Part shown: piece after piece, positions 1 to 5,718 of the stretch
How positions within the stretch are numbered: the first letter of the stretch is position 1
Layout of the letters: each line of letters begins with the position of its first letter
Origin: Pseudomonadales bacterium
Lineage (GTDB): Bacteria > Pseudomonadota > Gammaproteobacteria > Pseudomonadales > Litorivicinaceae
Assembly: GCA_012269655.1 (NCBI GenBank)
Contig: JAAXJV010000170.1
Span: 1 to 5,718 of the forward strand
DNA length: 5,718 nt
Direction of reading: 5' to 3'
Notes under the pieces: generated by a model
Told to the model about the DNA's origin: nothing
The model's database searches: none
Seen by the model: only the letters and a program-made list of their open reading frames with translations
Program-made: the position numbers and the translations under genes

Positions 1-2420
1 ACATGACCAAAAAGGCCATCTCGTCGTTGATCAACGAATGCTACCGCCGCGTCGGTCTGAAAGAGTCAGTCATCTTTGCTGACCAATTGATGTACACCGG
101 TTTCGGTTACGCGACTCGTTCGGGTTCATCGATCGGTGTTAACGATTTCGAAATCCCAGATGCCAAAGCGCAGATCGTGGGTGAAGCTGAAGAGCAAGTT
201 AAAGAGATCGAGCAGCAGTACGCGTCAGGTCTGGTCACCCACGGTGAGAAATACAACAAGGTTGTCGACATCTGGGCCCGTGCTAACGACATGGTCGCCA
301 AGAAGATGATGGAACGCATCGGTAAAGAAACCGTTACCGATGCAGATGGCAACGAAATTGAACAGCCTTCATTTAACAGCGTGTTCATGATGGCGGACTC
401 CGGTGCTCGAGGTAGTGCGGCGCAGATTCGTCAGTTGGCCGGTATGCGTGGCCTAATGGCACGTCCGGACGGCTCGATCATTGAAACGCCGATTACCGCG
501 AACTTCCGTGAAGGTCTGTCGGTACTTCAGTACTTCATCTCGACCCACGGTGCACGTAAAGGTTTGGCCGATACCGCATTGAAGACAGCGAACTCAGGTT
601 ATCTGACTCGTCGTCTGGTCGACGTGGCGCAGGACATGGTCATCACGGCCGAAGATTGCGGCACCGAAGCTGGTGTTGAAATGACTCCGCTGATTGAAGG
701 CGGCGACGTGGTTGTACCGCTGTCACAGCGTGTATTGGGTCGCGTCGTGGCCGAAGATATCGCAGACATGGCCACCGGTGAGGTGGTCTTCGAGCGCGGT
801 ACGCTGCTGGACGAAAACAAAGTATCTAAGCTGGACGGCATGGGTGTTGACCGCGTTATGGTTCGCTCGCCGATCGTCTGTGAAGAAGCGCACGGCATTT
901 GCTCGGCCTGTTACGGTCGTGACTTGGGCCGTGGCCACCAGGTTAACGTGGGTGAGTCAGTGGGTGTTATCGCGGCTCAGTCAATCGGTGAGCCTGGCAC
1001 ACAGCTGACCATGCGTACCTTCCACATCGGTGGCGCGGCATCACGAGCGTCGGCGGCTGACCGTATCGAAGTGAAGCACGGTGGTCAGATCAAGCTGAAT
1101 AACCTGAAAACGGTTGAGCGTGAAGATGGCAACTTGGTCGCGGTCTCTCGTTCGGGTTCGTTGGTCGTGACTGATGAACAGGGCCGTGAGCGTGAGTCAT
1201 ACAAGCTGCCTTACGGTTCGGTCATTTCTGGTAAAGAAGGCACCGTCGTCGAAGCCGGTGCTGCGGTCGCGACTTGGGATCCCCACACTCACCCCTTGAT
1301 CACAGAGAAAGGCGGTGTGGTTCGCTTCAACGGTATGGAGCAGGGCATCACCATCAAGGTTCAGACCGATGATCTGACCGGCATGAGCATGATCGAAGTG
1401 CTGGAAGCCAAAGACCGTCCCGCTGCAGGTAAGGATCTGAAGCCTCAGATCTTGCTGTTCGCGGAAGGCGCTAAGAAGTCTGACGATCCGATTGCTTCGT
1501 ACCAGCTGCAAGGTGGTGCGTTGGTGTCATTGGCTGACGGCGACACGGTTGGCGTCGGTAGCGTCATTGCACGTATGCCGCAGGAAGGTTCAAAGACCCG
1601 TGACATTACCGGTGGTCTGCCTCGTGTTGCTGACCTGTTCGAAGCACGTCGTCCCAAGGGCGCATCGATTCGTGCAGACATCAGCGGTGTGGTGAGCTTT
1701 GGTAAGGAAACCAAAGGTAAGAACCGTTTGGTGATCACACCGACCGACGGCAGCGATCCGTTCGAGCGTCTGATTCCGAAAGAGCGTCAGTTGAGCGTTT
1801 ACGAGGGTGAAGAAGTCGCCAAGGGTGACATCGTGGCGGACGGCCCGACCGATCCTCACGATCTGTTGCGTTTGCTGGGTGTTAGCGAGTTGGCTCGTTA
1901 CATCACCAACGAAATCCAGGAAGTTTATCGCTTGCAGGGCGTTGTGATTAACGACAAGCACATCGAAGTGATCATTCGCCAGATGTTGCGTAAGACCGAA
2001 ATTACCGATTCAGGTGATTCGAAGCTGATCACCGGTGAGCAGGTGGAATACCAGGACGTGAAGCGCGTCAATGCCGAGCTGGAAGCGGAAGGTAAGTTCC
2101 CGGCGAAGTACGAGCGTCAGCTACTGGGTATTACCAAAGCGTCACTGGCGACGGAGTCGTTCATCTCGGCGGCCTCGTTCCAGGAGACCACTCGAGTCCT
2201 GACCGAAGCGGCGGTAACCGGTAAGCGTGACCATCTGCGCGGTCTGAAAGAAAACGTGGTGGTGGGTCGTTTGATCCCCGCCGGTACAGGTTTGGCCTAT
2301 CACGCAGACCGTAAGCGTAAGCGTGACGCTGAAACCGAAAGCGGTTCAGGCGGTGTGACTGCAGCAGAAGTCGCAGCAGCATTGGCCGAAGAAATTGGAG
2401 ATTTGACCGGCGGCCTGTAA
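1..2420 (+). CDS. rpoC: DNA-directed RNA polymerase subunit beta', 5'-truncated by the window edge
   Basis: Large catalytic-core subunit of RNA polymerase. The window holds about the last 805 residues; the first two bases finish a split codon. The Met at base 3 is internal, lining up with about residue 596 of the 1407-residue E. coli protein, so the active-site NADFDGD motif lies upstream. Visible in order: funnel and rim helices (about 58-108), the F-loop region with [11 protein letters not shown] (131-141), bridge helix (about 178-209), second zinc site C219, C293, C300, C303 (spacing identical to E. coli 814/888/895/898), trigger-loop first half with M337, R338, H341, then the SI3 insertion (about 350-530), and the second trigger-loop half starting [19 protein letters not shown] at 534. 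Residues matching E. coli ppGpp-site contacts K615, D622, Y626, N680 and K681 are kept (K20, D27, Y31, N85, K86). The tail ends in an Ala/Glu-rich helix. SI3 is about four residues shorter than in E. coli. rpoB presumably lies upstream. Family identity is certain. Confidence 0.99.
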   Translation, partial: MTKKAISSLINECYRRVGLKESVIFADQLMYTGFGYATRSGSSIGVNDFEIPDAKAQIVGEAEEQVKEIEQQYASGLVTHGEKYNKVVDIWARANDMVAKKMMERIGKETVTDADGNEIEQPSFNSVFMMADSGARGSAAQIRQLAGMRGLMARPDGSIIETPITANFREGLSVLQYFISTHGARKGLADTALKTANSGYLTRRLVDVAQDMVITAEDCGTEAGVEMTPLIEGGDVVVPLSQRVLGRVVAEDIADMATGEVVFERGTLLDENKVSKLDGMGVDRVMVRSPIVCEEAHGICSACYGRDLGRGHQVNVGESVGVIAAQSIGEPGTQLTMRTFHIGGAASRASAADRIEVKHGGQIKLNNLKTVEREDGNLVAVSRSGSLVVTDEQGRERESYKLPYGSVISGKEGTVVEAGAAVATWDPHTHPLITEKGGVVRFNGMEQGITIKVQTDDLTGMSMIEVLEAKDRPAAGKDLKPQILLFAEGAKKSDDPIASYQLQGGALVSLADGDTVGVGSVIARMPQEGSKTRDITGGLPRVADLFEARRPKGASIRADISGVVSFGKETKGKNRLVITPTDGSDPFERLIPKERQLSVYEGEEVAKGDIVADGPTDPHDLLRLLGVSELARYITNEIQEVYRLQGVVINDKHIEVIIRQMLRKTEITDSGDSKLITGEQVEYQDVKRVNAELEAEGKFPAKYERQLLGITKASLATESFISAASFQETTRVLTEAAVTGKRDHLRGLKENVVVGRLIPAGTGLAYHADRKRKRDAETESGSGGVTAAEVAAALAEEIGDLTGGL

Positions 2421-2428
2421 AGGCGGCT

Positions 2429-2457
2429 CTGAGGCGATCGGTTGACGCTCGCCTCAG
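2429..2457 (+). repeat. Perfect 9-bp inverted repeat after rpoC, loop contains the -35 box
   Basis: CTGAGGCGA (2429-2437) and TCGCCTCAG (2449-2457) are exact reverse complements around an 11-base loop, 8 bases after the rpoC stop. In rpoC mRNA this would fold into a GC-rich hairpin. The sequence after it (CAATCTCTACT) has no T run, so it is not a standard intrinsic terminator. It may protect the 3' end or be a processing site. As DNA, the two arms flank a TTGACG -35 hexamer, so a protein-binding operator is also possible. The repeat is seen directly; the function is inference. Confidence 0.75.
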
Positions 2458-2477
2458 CAATCTCTACTATGCGCGCC
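2442..2477 (+). promoter_or_regulatory. Putative sigma-70 promoter of the rpsL-rpsG-fusA-tuf (str) operon
   Basis: TTGACG at 2442-2447 matches the -35 consensus at 5 of 6 positions. TACTAT at 2465-2470 matches the -10 consensus at 4 of 6. The spacer is the ideal 17 bp. The bases after the -10 are GCGCGC, an all-G/C discriminator of the kind found at promoters repressed by ppGpp/DksA, as expected for ribosomal-protein genes. The start point would be near 2477, giving an rpsL leader of about 62 bases. No A/T-rich UP element is visible upstream. In E. coli the str operon also has a promoter before rpsL. The elements are read directly from the sequence; activity is inferred. Confidence 0.7.
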
Positions 2478-2509
2478 TCGATAAATCCGTAATAGGGTCT
2501 ATCGAGGCG
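2474..2509 (+). promoter_or_regulatory. Stem-loop at the 5' end of the predicted str transcript
   Basis: CGCCTCGATA (2474-2483) and TATCGAGGCG (2500-2509) form a perfect 10-bp stem. Inside, past one A/C mismatch, ATCC (2485-2488) can pair with GGGT (2495-2498, one G-T pair) around a GTAATA loop. With a start near 2477 about seven outer pairs remain in the promoter-derived RNA; the full stem forms in read-through RNA from rpoC. The following TAATTATTAAT is A/T-rich but not a clean U tract, so termination here would be weak. Possible roles are 5'-end stabilisation of the mRNA, a protein-binding site or a weak attenuator. The role is unproven. Confidence 0.65.
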
Positions 2510-2518
2510 TAATTATTA

Positions 2519-2539
2519 ATGGCAGGAGTCCACAATTAA
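2519..2539 (+). other. Six-codon mini-ORF (MAGVHN) overlapping the rpsL start
   Basis: ATG at 2519 opens six codons and stops with TAA at 2537-2539, whose last A is the first base of the rpsL ATG (TAATG overlap). The rpsL Shine-Dalgarno AGGAG lies inside it. A GAGG 11 bases upstream could serve as its own ribosome binding site but is buried in the hairpin arm ending at 2509. It might be a translated leader peptide or chance. The ATTAATGGCA surrounding this ATG is repeated exactly 20 bases later at the rpsL start. Only the frame and repeat are seen; translation is speculative. Confidence 0.25.
2524..2528 (+). promoter_or_regulatory. Ribosome binding site of rpsL
   Basis: AGGAG lies 10 bases before the ATG at 2539. 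This supports that start over the upstream out-of-frame ATG at 2519, which begins only 5 bases before this site. Confidence 0.85.
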
Positions 2540-2913
2540 TGGCAACGATTAACCAGTTGGTTCGTAAGCCTCGTAAGCGCAAGGTCGTCAAGACCGACGT
2601 GCCCGCGTTGCAAGCGTGCCCCCAGCGCCGTGGTGTTTGCACCCGCGTTTATACCACTACCCCTAAGAAGCCGAACTCAGCACTGCGTAAAGTATGTCGT
2701 GTGCGTTTGACCAACGGCTTTGAAGTCACCAGCTACATCGGTGGTGAGGGTCACAACCTACAAGAGCACTCGGTCGTATTGATCCGTGGCGGTCGTGTAA
2801 AAGACTTGCCTGGTGTTCGTTATCACACCGTTCGCGGTACCTTGGATGCGTCAGGCGTTTCTGATCGTCGTCAGGGCCGTTCTAAGTACGGTGCTAAGAA
2901 GCCCAAGTCGTAA
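2539..2913 (+). CDS. rpsL: 30S ribosomal protein S12
   Basis: Small-subunit protein at the decoding centre, where it contacts 16S rRNA and helps control accuracy. It has 124 residues, the usual bacterial length, and is near-identical to E. coli S12 across the core. The basic N-terminal extension (residues 1-20) is followed by the OB-fold core with [13 protein letters not shown] (39-51). The lysines K43, K44 and K88 (counting Met) are unchanged, so the sequence shows the streptomycin-sensitive form at the classic resistance positions. D89 in GGRVKDLPG is the aspartate that RimO methylthiolates in E. coli. Near the C-terminus the usual LDCSG is LDASG, a mild substitution. The start is fixed by the conserved [12 protein letters not shown] and the upstream AGGAG. 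It is the first gene of the str operon, 118 bases after rpoC. Confidence 0.99.
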   Translation: MATINQLVRKPRKRKVVKTDVPALQACPQRRGVCTRVYTTTPKKPNSALRKVCRVRLTNGFEVTSYIGGEGHNLQEHSVVLIRGGRVKDLPGVRYHTVRGTLDASGVSDRRQGRSKYGAKKPKS

Positions 2914-3004
2914 TCGACCTGTAAACAAATTAATCCAGAATGCTCCGGCGTTCTGAAGTAAGGCCCGGGTAAATTACCGGGGTCCCTGAAGAAGGAAAAG
3001 AGAT
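2914..3004 (+). promoter_or_regulatory. Structured rpsL-rpsG intercistronic region, candidate S7 translational operator
   Basis: This 91-base gap holds two hairpins. The first pairs CAGAATGC (2936-2943) with GCGTTCTG (2948-2955), 8 bp with one G-U, closed by a C(UCCG)G loop of the very stable UNCG family. The second pairs CCCGG (2964-2968) with CCGGG (2977-2981) around an 8-base loop; alternative pairings in the same arms extend to 2962-2984. The rpsG ribosome binding site AAGGA follows at 2992-2996. In E. coli, S7 binds the S12-S7 intercistronic RNA, of similar length, and represses its own and downstream translation. Position, size and folding fit that role; actual S7 binding here is inferred, and I did not match the fold to 16S rRNA. 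Confidence 0.55.
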
Positions 3005-3475
3005 ATGCCAAGACGTCGCGTCGCCGCCAAGCGGGAGATCCTGCCTGATCCTAAGTTTGGTAGCCAACAGCTAGCTAAGTTCATTAACCATGTCATGGTG
3101 CATGGTAAGAAATCAGTCGCCGAAAAAATCGTTTACGGTGCACTGGATCGTGTCCAGGAACGTACCGGCAACGATCCGTTAGAAATTTTTGCCAACTCAC
3201 TCGAAGCGATCCAGCCCATGGTCGAGGTAAAGTCACGCCGCGTTGGTGGTGCAACTTACCAGGTGCCGGTTGAAGTTCGCCCCAGCCGTCGTACGGCGCT
3301 GGCGATGCGTTGGTTGGTAGATTTTGCTCGTAAGCGTGGCGAGAAGAGCATGGAATTGCGCCTAGCTGGCGAAATGATGGATGCGGTCGAAGGTCGTGGT
3401 GCTGCTGTTAAGAAGCGCGAAGACGTTCACCGTATGGCTGAAGCGAACAAGGCGTTCTCGCACTTCCGCTTCTAA
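3005..3475 (+). CDS. rpsG: 30S ribosomal protein S7
   Basis: Primary 16S rRNA-binding protein that nucleates assembly of the 30S head and lies near the exit-site tRNA. It has 156 residues, the common length for the family; E. coli K-12 carries a longer 179-residue form. Visible are the basic N-terminus MPRRRV, the family signature region around DPKFGS...[12 protein letters not shown] (15-37), the rRNA-contacting beta-hairpin around [21 protein letters not shown] (73-93), and the conserved C-terminal stretch with [16 protein letters not shown] (136-151). The start is supported by the conserved N-terminus and AAGGA 8 bases upstream. In E. coli this protein is the translational repressor of the str operon, and the folded leader in front of this gene is the likely target. 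A hairpin follows directly downstream, before fusA. Nothing is missing or broken. Confidence 0.99.
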   Translation: MPRRRVAAKREILPDPKFGSQQLAKFINHVMVHGKKSVAEKIVYGALDRVQERTGNDPLEIFANSLEAIQPMVEVKSRRVGGATYQVPVEVRPSRRTALAMRWLVDFARKRGEKSMELRLAGEMMDAVEGRGAAVKKREDVHRMAEANKAFSHFRF

Positions 3476-3484
3476 GTTAGCCGT

Positions 3485-3516
3485 AACAAGGGGGCCAGGT
3501 GTCCCCTTGTTCTTAT
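3485..3516 (+). terminator. Terminator-like hairpin between rpsG and fusA (possible attenuator)
   Basis: AACAAGGGG (3485-3493) pairs perfectly with CCCCTTGTT (3503-3511). A further G-T (3494/3502) and C-G (3495/3501) pair make 11 bp around a 5-base CAGGT loop. The 3' arm runs into a T-rich stretch (TTGTTCTTAT, 3507-3516). This has the form of an imperfect rho-independent terminator. Because fusA and tuf follow in the same direction, full termination seems unlikely. Partial attenuation, or a block to 3' exonucleases that alters the ratio of S7 to EF-G messages, is more plausible. The stem is seen directly; the effect is inferred. Confidence 0.55.
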
Positions 3517-3517
3517 C

Positions 3518-3523
3518 GGAGAG
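3518..3523 (+). promoter_or_regulatory. Ribosome binding site that fixes the GTG start of fusA
   Basis: GGAGAG lies six bases after the hairpin stem, with GGAG ending 8 bases before GTG at 3530. It supports GTG as the true start: the encoded MARTTPI N-terminus is the conserved EF-G beginning, and the next in-frame ATG (codon 50) would cut off the P-loop. Confidence 0.85.
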
Positions 3524-3529
3524 ATTATC

Positions 3530-5638
3530 GTGGCACGTACCACTCCTATCGAAAAGTACCGTAACATCGGTATCGCAGCTCACGTGGACGCGGGTAAAAC
3601 CACCACCACTGAGCGTATTTTGTTCTACACCGGCATCAGCCACAAAATTGGTGAGGTGCACGACGGCGCTGCCACCATGGACTGGATGGCGCAGGAACAA
3701 GAGCGCGGTATCACCATTACCTCAGCGGCGACAACGACCTTCTGGGCTGGCATGCAGCAGCAGTTCGACAACCACCGCATCAACATCATCGACACCCCCG
3801 GTCACGTTGACTTCACCATTGAAGTAGAACGTTCAATGCGCGTATTGGACGGCTCTGTGGTGGTCTTCTGTGGTTCTTCTGGTGTTGAGCCTCAGTCTGA
3901 AACCGTATGGCGTCAGGCTGACAAGTACGGCGTACCTCGTATTTGTTTCGTCAACAAGATGGACCGCGACGGCGCGGACTTCATGCGTGTTGTTGGTCAG
4001 ATCCGCAACCGTTTGGGCGCGAACGCTGTTCCCATGCAGTTGAACGTGGGTACTGAAAAAGAATTCAAAGGCGTTATCGACCTGCTGAAAATGAAGTTCA
4101 TCGCGTGGAGCGAGGACGACATGGGCGCGACCTTCGAATATCAGGACATCCCGGCAGATCTTCAGGACGAGTGCGAGGCACTGCGTGAAGAAATGGTTGA
4201 AGCAGCCGCTGAAGCCAACGAAGAGCTGATGGACAAGTACCTGGAAGAAGGTGAGCTGACCGAAGAAGAAATCAAAGAAGGTATTCGTGTTCGTACATTG
4301 AACATGGAAATCGTTCCTTGCTTCTGCGGTAGTGCATTCAAGAACAAAGGTGTTCAGGCAGTTCTGGACGCTGTGATTGAATATTTGCCTGCTCCGACTG
4401 ACGTACCTGCGATTACCGGCGTTCTAGACGACGGCGAAACCGAAGAAGCTCGTGAAGCAGACGACAATGCACCTTTCGCGTCATTGGCGTTTAAGATCGC
4501 AACCGACCCCTTCGTTGGTACCCTGACCTTCTTCCGTGTTTACTCTGGCGTTCTGAATTCAGGCGACAGCGTACTGAACTCAGTCAAGGGCAAGAAAGAG
4601 CGTGTCGGCCGTATGGTTCAGATGCACGCGAACAGCCGTGAAGAAATCAAAGAAGTTCGCGCAGGTGACATCGCCGCTGCGGTGGGCCTGAAGGACGTCA
4701 CTACCGGTGACACCCTGTGTTCAAACGACGCCCCCATCGTTCTTGAGCGTATGGAATTCCCCGAGCCTGTGATTTCTGTTGCGGTAGAACCCAAGTCAAA
4801 GGCTGACCAAGAGAAGATGGGTATCGCACTGGGCAAGCTGGCTCAGGAAGACCCCTCATTCCGTGTTAAGACCGACGAAGAAACTGGCCAGACCATCATC
4901 TCAGGTATGGGTGAGCTTCACCTAGACATCCTGGTTGATCGTATGCGTCGTGAATTCAACGTTGAAGCCAACATCGGTGCGCCTCAGGTGTCGTACCGTG
5001 AGTGCATCCGTAACAGCGTTGAAGTTGAAGGCAAGTTCGTACGTCAGTCCGGTGGTCGTGGTCAGTACGGTCACGTTGTGGTCAAGATCGATCCGCTGCC
5101 TTTGGACGGCGAAGAAAACTTCGAATTCGTCAACGAAATCGTCGGTGGTGTGGTTCCCAAGGAATACATCCCTGCGGTATCGAAGGGTATCGAAGAGCAG
5201 ATGAAGAACGGTGTGATCGCGGGCTACCCACTGTTGGGTGTTAAGGCTACGTTGATCGACGGTTCGTACCACGATGTCGACTCGAACGAAATGGCGTTCA
5301 AGATCGCAGGCTCTATGGCAATGAAGAAGGGCGCTCTAGAAGCGAACCCTGCACTGCTTGAGCCTATGATGAAGGTTGAAGTTACAACGCCTGAGGAAAA
5401 CATGGGTGACGTAATTGGTGACCTTAACCGTCGTCGCGGCCTAGTGGGCGGCATGGAAGACGGTGTTAACGGCATCAAGGTTGTAACAGCTGAAGTTCCG
5501 CTGGCGGAAATGTTCGGTTACGCAACCGACCTGCGTGGTTTCACTCAGGGCCGTGCGTCATACAGCATGGAATTCAAGAAATACGCGGAAGCTCCCAACT
5601 CGGTAGCTGACGAAATCATTAAAAAGAACAACGGTTAA
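3530..5638 (+). CDS. fusA: Elongation factor G (EF-G), translational GTPase
   Basis: Cytoplasmic GTPase that drives translocation of tRNAs and mRNA on the ribosome and, with RRF, ribosome recycling. It has 702 residues against 704 in E. coli, with a GTG start. G-domain motifs: P-loop AHVDAGKT (17-24), switch I RGITIT (59-64), DTPGH (88-92) with catalytic His92, NKMD (142-145), and GSAFKNKG (267-274). Between the last two lies the acidic G' subdomain. Domain II covers about 300-400 with the conserved [10 protein letters not shown]. Domain III follows with [13 protein letters not shown]. Domain IV has [11 protein letters not shown] and the tip motif GSYHDVDS. Domain V ends in [22 protein letters not shown]. 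It reads as the main housekeeping EF-G, closest from memory to Pseudomonas-type sequences, rather than a divergent paralogue or resistance protein. It lies 54 bases after rpsG and 16 bases before tuf, the standard str-operon position. Confidence 0.99.
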   Translation: MARTTPIEKYRNIGIAAHVDAGKTTTTERILFYTGISHKIGEVHDGAATMDWMAQEQERGITITSAATTTFWAGMQQQFDNHRINIIDTPGHVDFTIEVERSMRVLDGSVVVFCGSSGVEPQSETVWRQADKYGVPRICFVNKMDRDGADFMRVVGQIRNRLGANAVPMQLNVGTEKEFKGVIDLLKMKFIAWSEDDMGATFEYQDIPADLQDECEALREEMVEAAAEANEELMDKYLEEGELTEEEIKEGIRVRTLNMEIVPCFCGSAFKNKGVQAVLDAVIEYLPAPTDVPAITGVLDDGETEEAREADDNAPFASLAFKIATDPFVGTLTFFRVYSGVLNSGDSVLNSVKGKKERVGRMVQMHANSREEIKEVRAGDIAAAVGLKDVTTGDTLCSNDAPIVLERMEFPEPVISVAVEPKSKADQEKMGIALGKLAQEDPSFRVKTDEETGQTIISGMGELHLDILVDRMRREFNVEANIGAPQVSYRECIRNSVEVEGKFVRQSGGRGQYGHVVVKIDPLPLDGEENFEFVNEIVGGVVPKEYIPAVSKGIEEQMKNGVIAGYPLLGVKATLIDGSYHDVDSNEMAFKIAGSMAMKKGALEANPALLEPMMKVEVTTPEENMGDVIGDLNRRRGLVGGMEDGVNGIKVVTAEVPLAEMFGYATDLRGFTQGRASYSMEFKKYAEAPNSVADEIIKKNNG

Positions 5639-5639
5639 T

Positions 5640-5644
5640 AGGAG
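5640..5644 (+). promoter_or_regulatory. Ribosome binding site of tuf
   Basis: AGGAG begins two bases after the fusA stop and ends 10 bases before the tuf ATG at 5655. The 16-base gap leaves no room for a separate promoter or terminator between the genes, so co-transcription with fusA is expected. Any extra tuf promoter would have to lie inside fusA, as in E. coli; I saw no convincing one there. Confidence 0.85.
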
Positions 5645-5654
5645 CGCCTGACTC

Positions 5655-5718
5655 ATGGCAAAAGAAACCTTTGAACGTTCCAAGCCCCACGTAAACGTGG
5701 GCACCATTGGTCACGTTG
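5655..5718 (+). CDS. tuf: Elongation factor Tu, N-terminal fragment cut by the window edge
   Basis: EF-Tu is the GTPase that brings aminoacyl-tRNA to the ribosomal A site. Only 21 codons plus one base are present. They read [20 protein letters not shown] followed by V, the conserved EF-Tu N-terminus (E. coli has [21 protein letters not shown]), stopping just before the rest of the P-loop (DHGKTT) would appear. Its place right after fusA fits tufA of the str operon. Whether the genome has a second tuf copy cannot be told from this window. Confidence 0.96.
   Translation, partial: [21 protein letters not shown]

Noticed and set aside
1590..1961. A 123-codon open frame on the minus strand inside rpoC, and similar antisense frames in rpoC and fusA
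   Set aside because: They lie opposite strongly conserved coding sequence, show no recognisable protein family and have no credible start context. They are by-products of codon bias in the real genes.
2429..2465. The rpoC-distal hairpin as a rho-independent terminator
   Set aside because: The stem is good, but the bases after it (CAATCTCTACT) have no U run, so I list it as an inverted repeat instead.
3530..3532. The GTG at the start of fusA as a sign of a wrong start or sequencing error
   Set aside because: The protein from this GTG starts exactly with the conserved EF-G N-terminus and has a well-spaced GGAG. GTG starts are common.
3381..3827. A 148-codon + strand frame crossing the rpsG-fusA junction
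   Set aside because: It overlaps the end of S7 and the start of EF-G in another register. Its translation is low-complexity Ser/Thr/Arg-rich and it has no family resemblance.
3530..5638. EF-G as a specialised paralogue (EF-G2 or a tetracycline-resistance-type protein)
   Set aside because: All G motifs, the domain IV tip motif and the str-operon position match the main housekeeping EF-G.
4036..5640. Internal tuf promoters within fusA, as known in E. coli
   Set aside because: Several TTGA-like hexamers are present, but none has a convincing -10 element at 16-18 bp spacing.
1..5718. An undescribed defence, mobile or accessory system
   Set aside because: Almost all of the window is conserved core coding sequence. 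There are no transposase, integrase or tRNA genes, no CRISPR-like repeat arrays and no shift in composition.

Overview
This window is a housekeeping transcription/translation cluster. It carries the 3' part of rpoC (RNA polymerase beta' subunit), then rpsL (S12), rpsG (S7), fusA (EF-G) and the first 21 codons of tuf (EF-Tu), all on the + strand. The proteins look like those of a gammaproteobacterium. RpoC carries the large insertion inside the trigger loop (SI3). The EF-G and RpoC wording, recalled from memory, is closer to Pseudomonas/Oceanospirillales-type sequences than to enterics. rpoC runs directly into rpsL, an order usual in non-enteric gammaproteobacteria, whereas in E. coli the str operon lies far from rpoBC. 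Base composition is roughly balanced. I cannot name a genus.

Layout: rpoC ends at 2420. The 118-base gap to rpsL (2421-2538) is the most structured part of the window. It holds a perfect 9-bp inverted repeat (2429-2457) whose loop contains a TTGACG -35 element. A TACTAT -10 element follows at 17-bp spacing, then an all-G/C discriminator and a second perfect 10-bp hairpin (2474-2509) that would sit at the 5' end of the new transcript. A six-codon mini-ORF overlaps the rpsL start. The 91-base rpsL-rpsG gap carries two hairpins just upstream of the rpsG ribosome binding site, where E. coli has its S7 translational operator. The 54-base rpsG-fusA gap holds a strong 11-bp hairpin followed by a T-rich run, resembling an attenuator or partial terminator. 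fusA starts with GTG behind GGAGAG. tuf follows fusA after only 16 bases with its own AGGAG.

Functionally, the genes supply the transcription core enzyme, two small-subunit ribosomal proteins (decoding centre and head) and two translation GTPases (translocation and aminoacyl-tRNA delivery). The str genes are probably transcribed both by read-through from rpoBC and from their own growth-rate-controlled promoter. They are probably tuned at the S12-S7 and S7-EF-G junctions.

I found no new protein system. Every coding region belongs to a universally conserved family, and open frames in other registers are shadows. The points worth a second look are all in the intergenic control regions.
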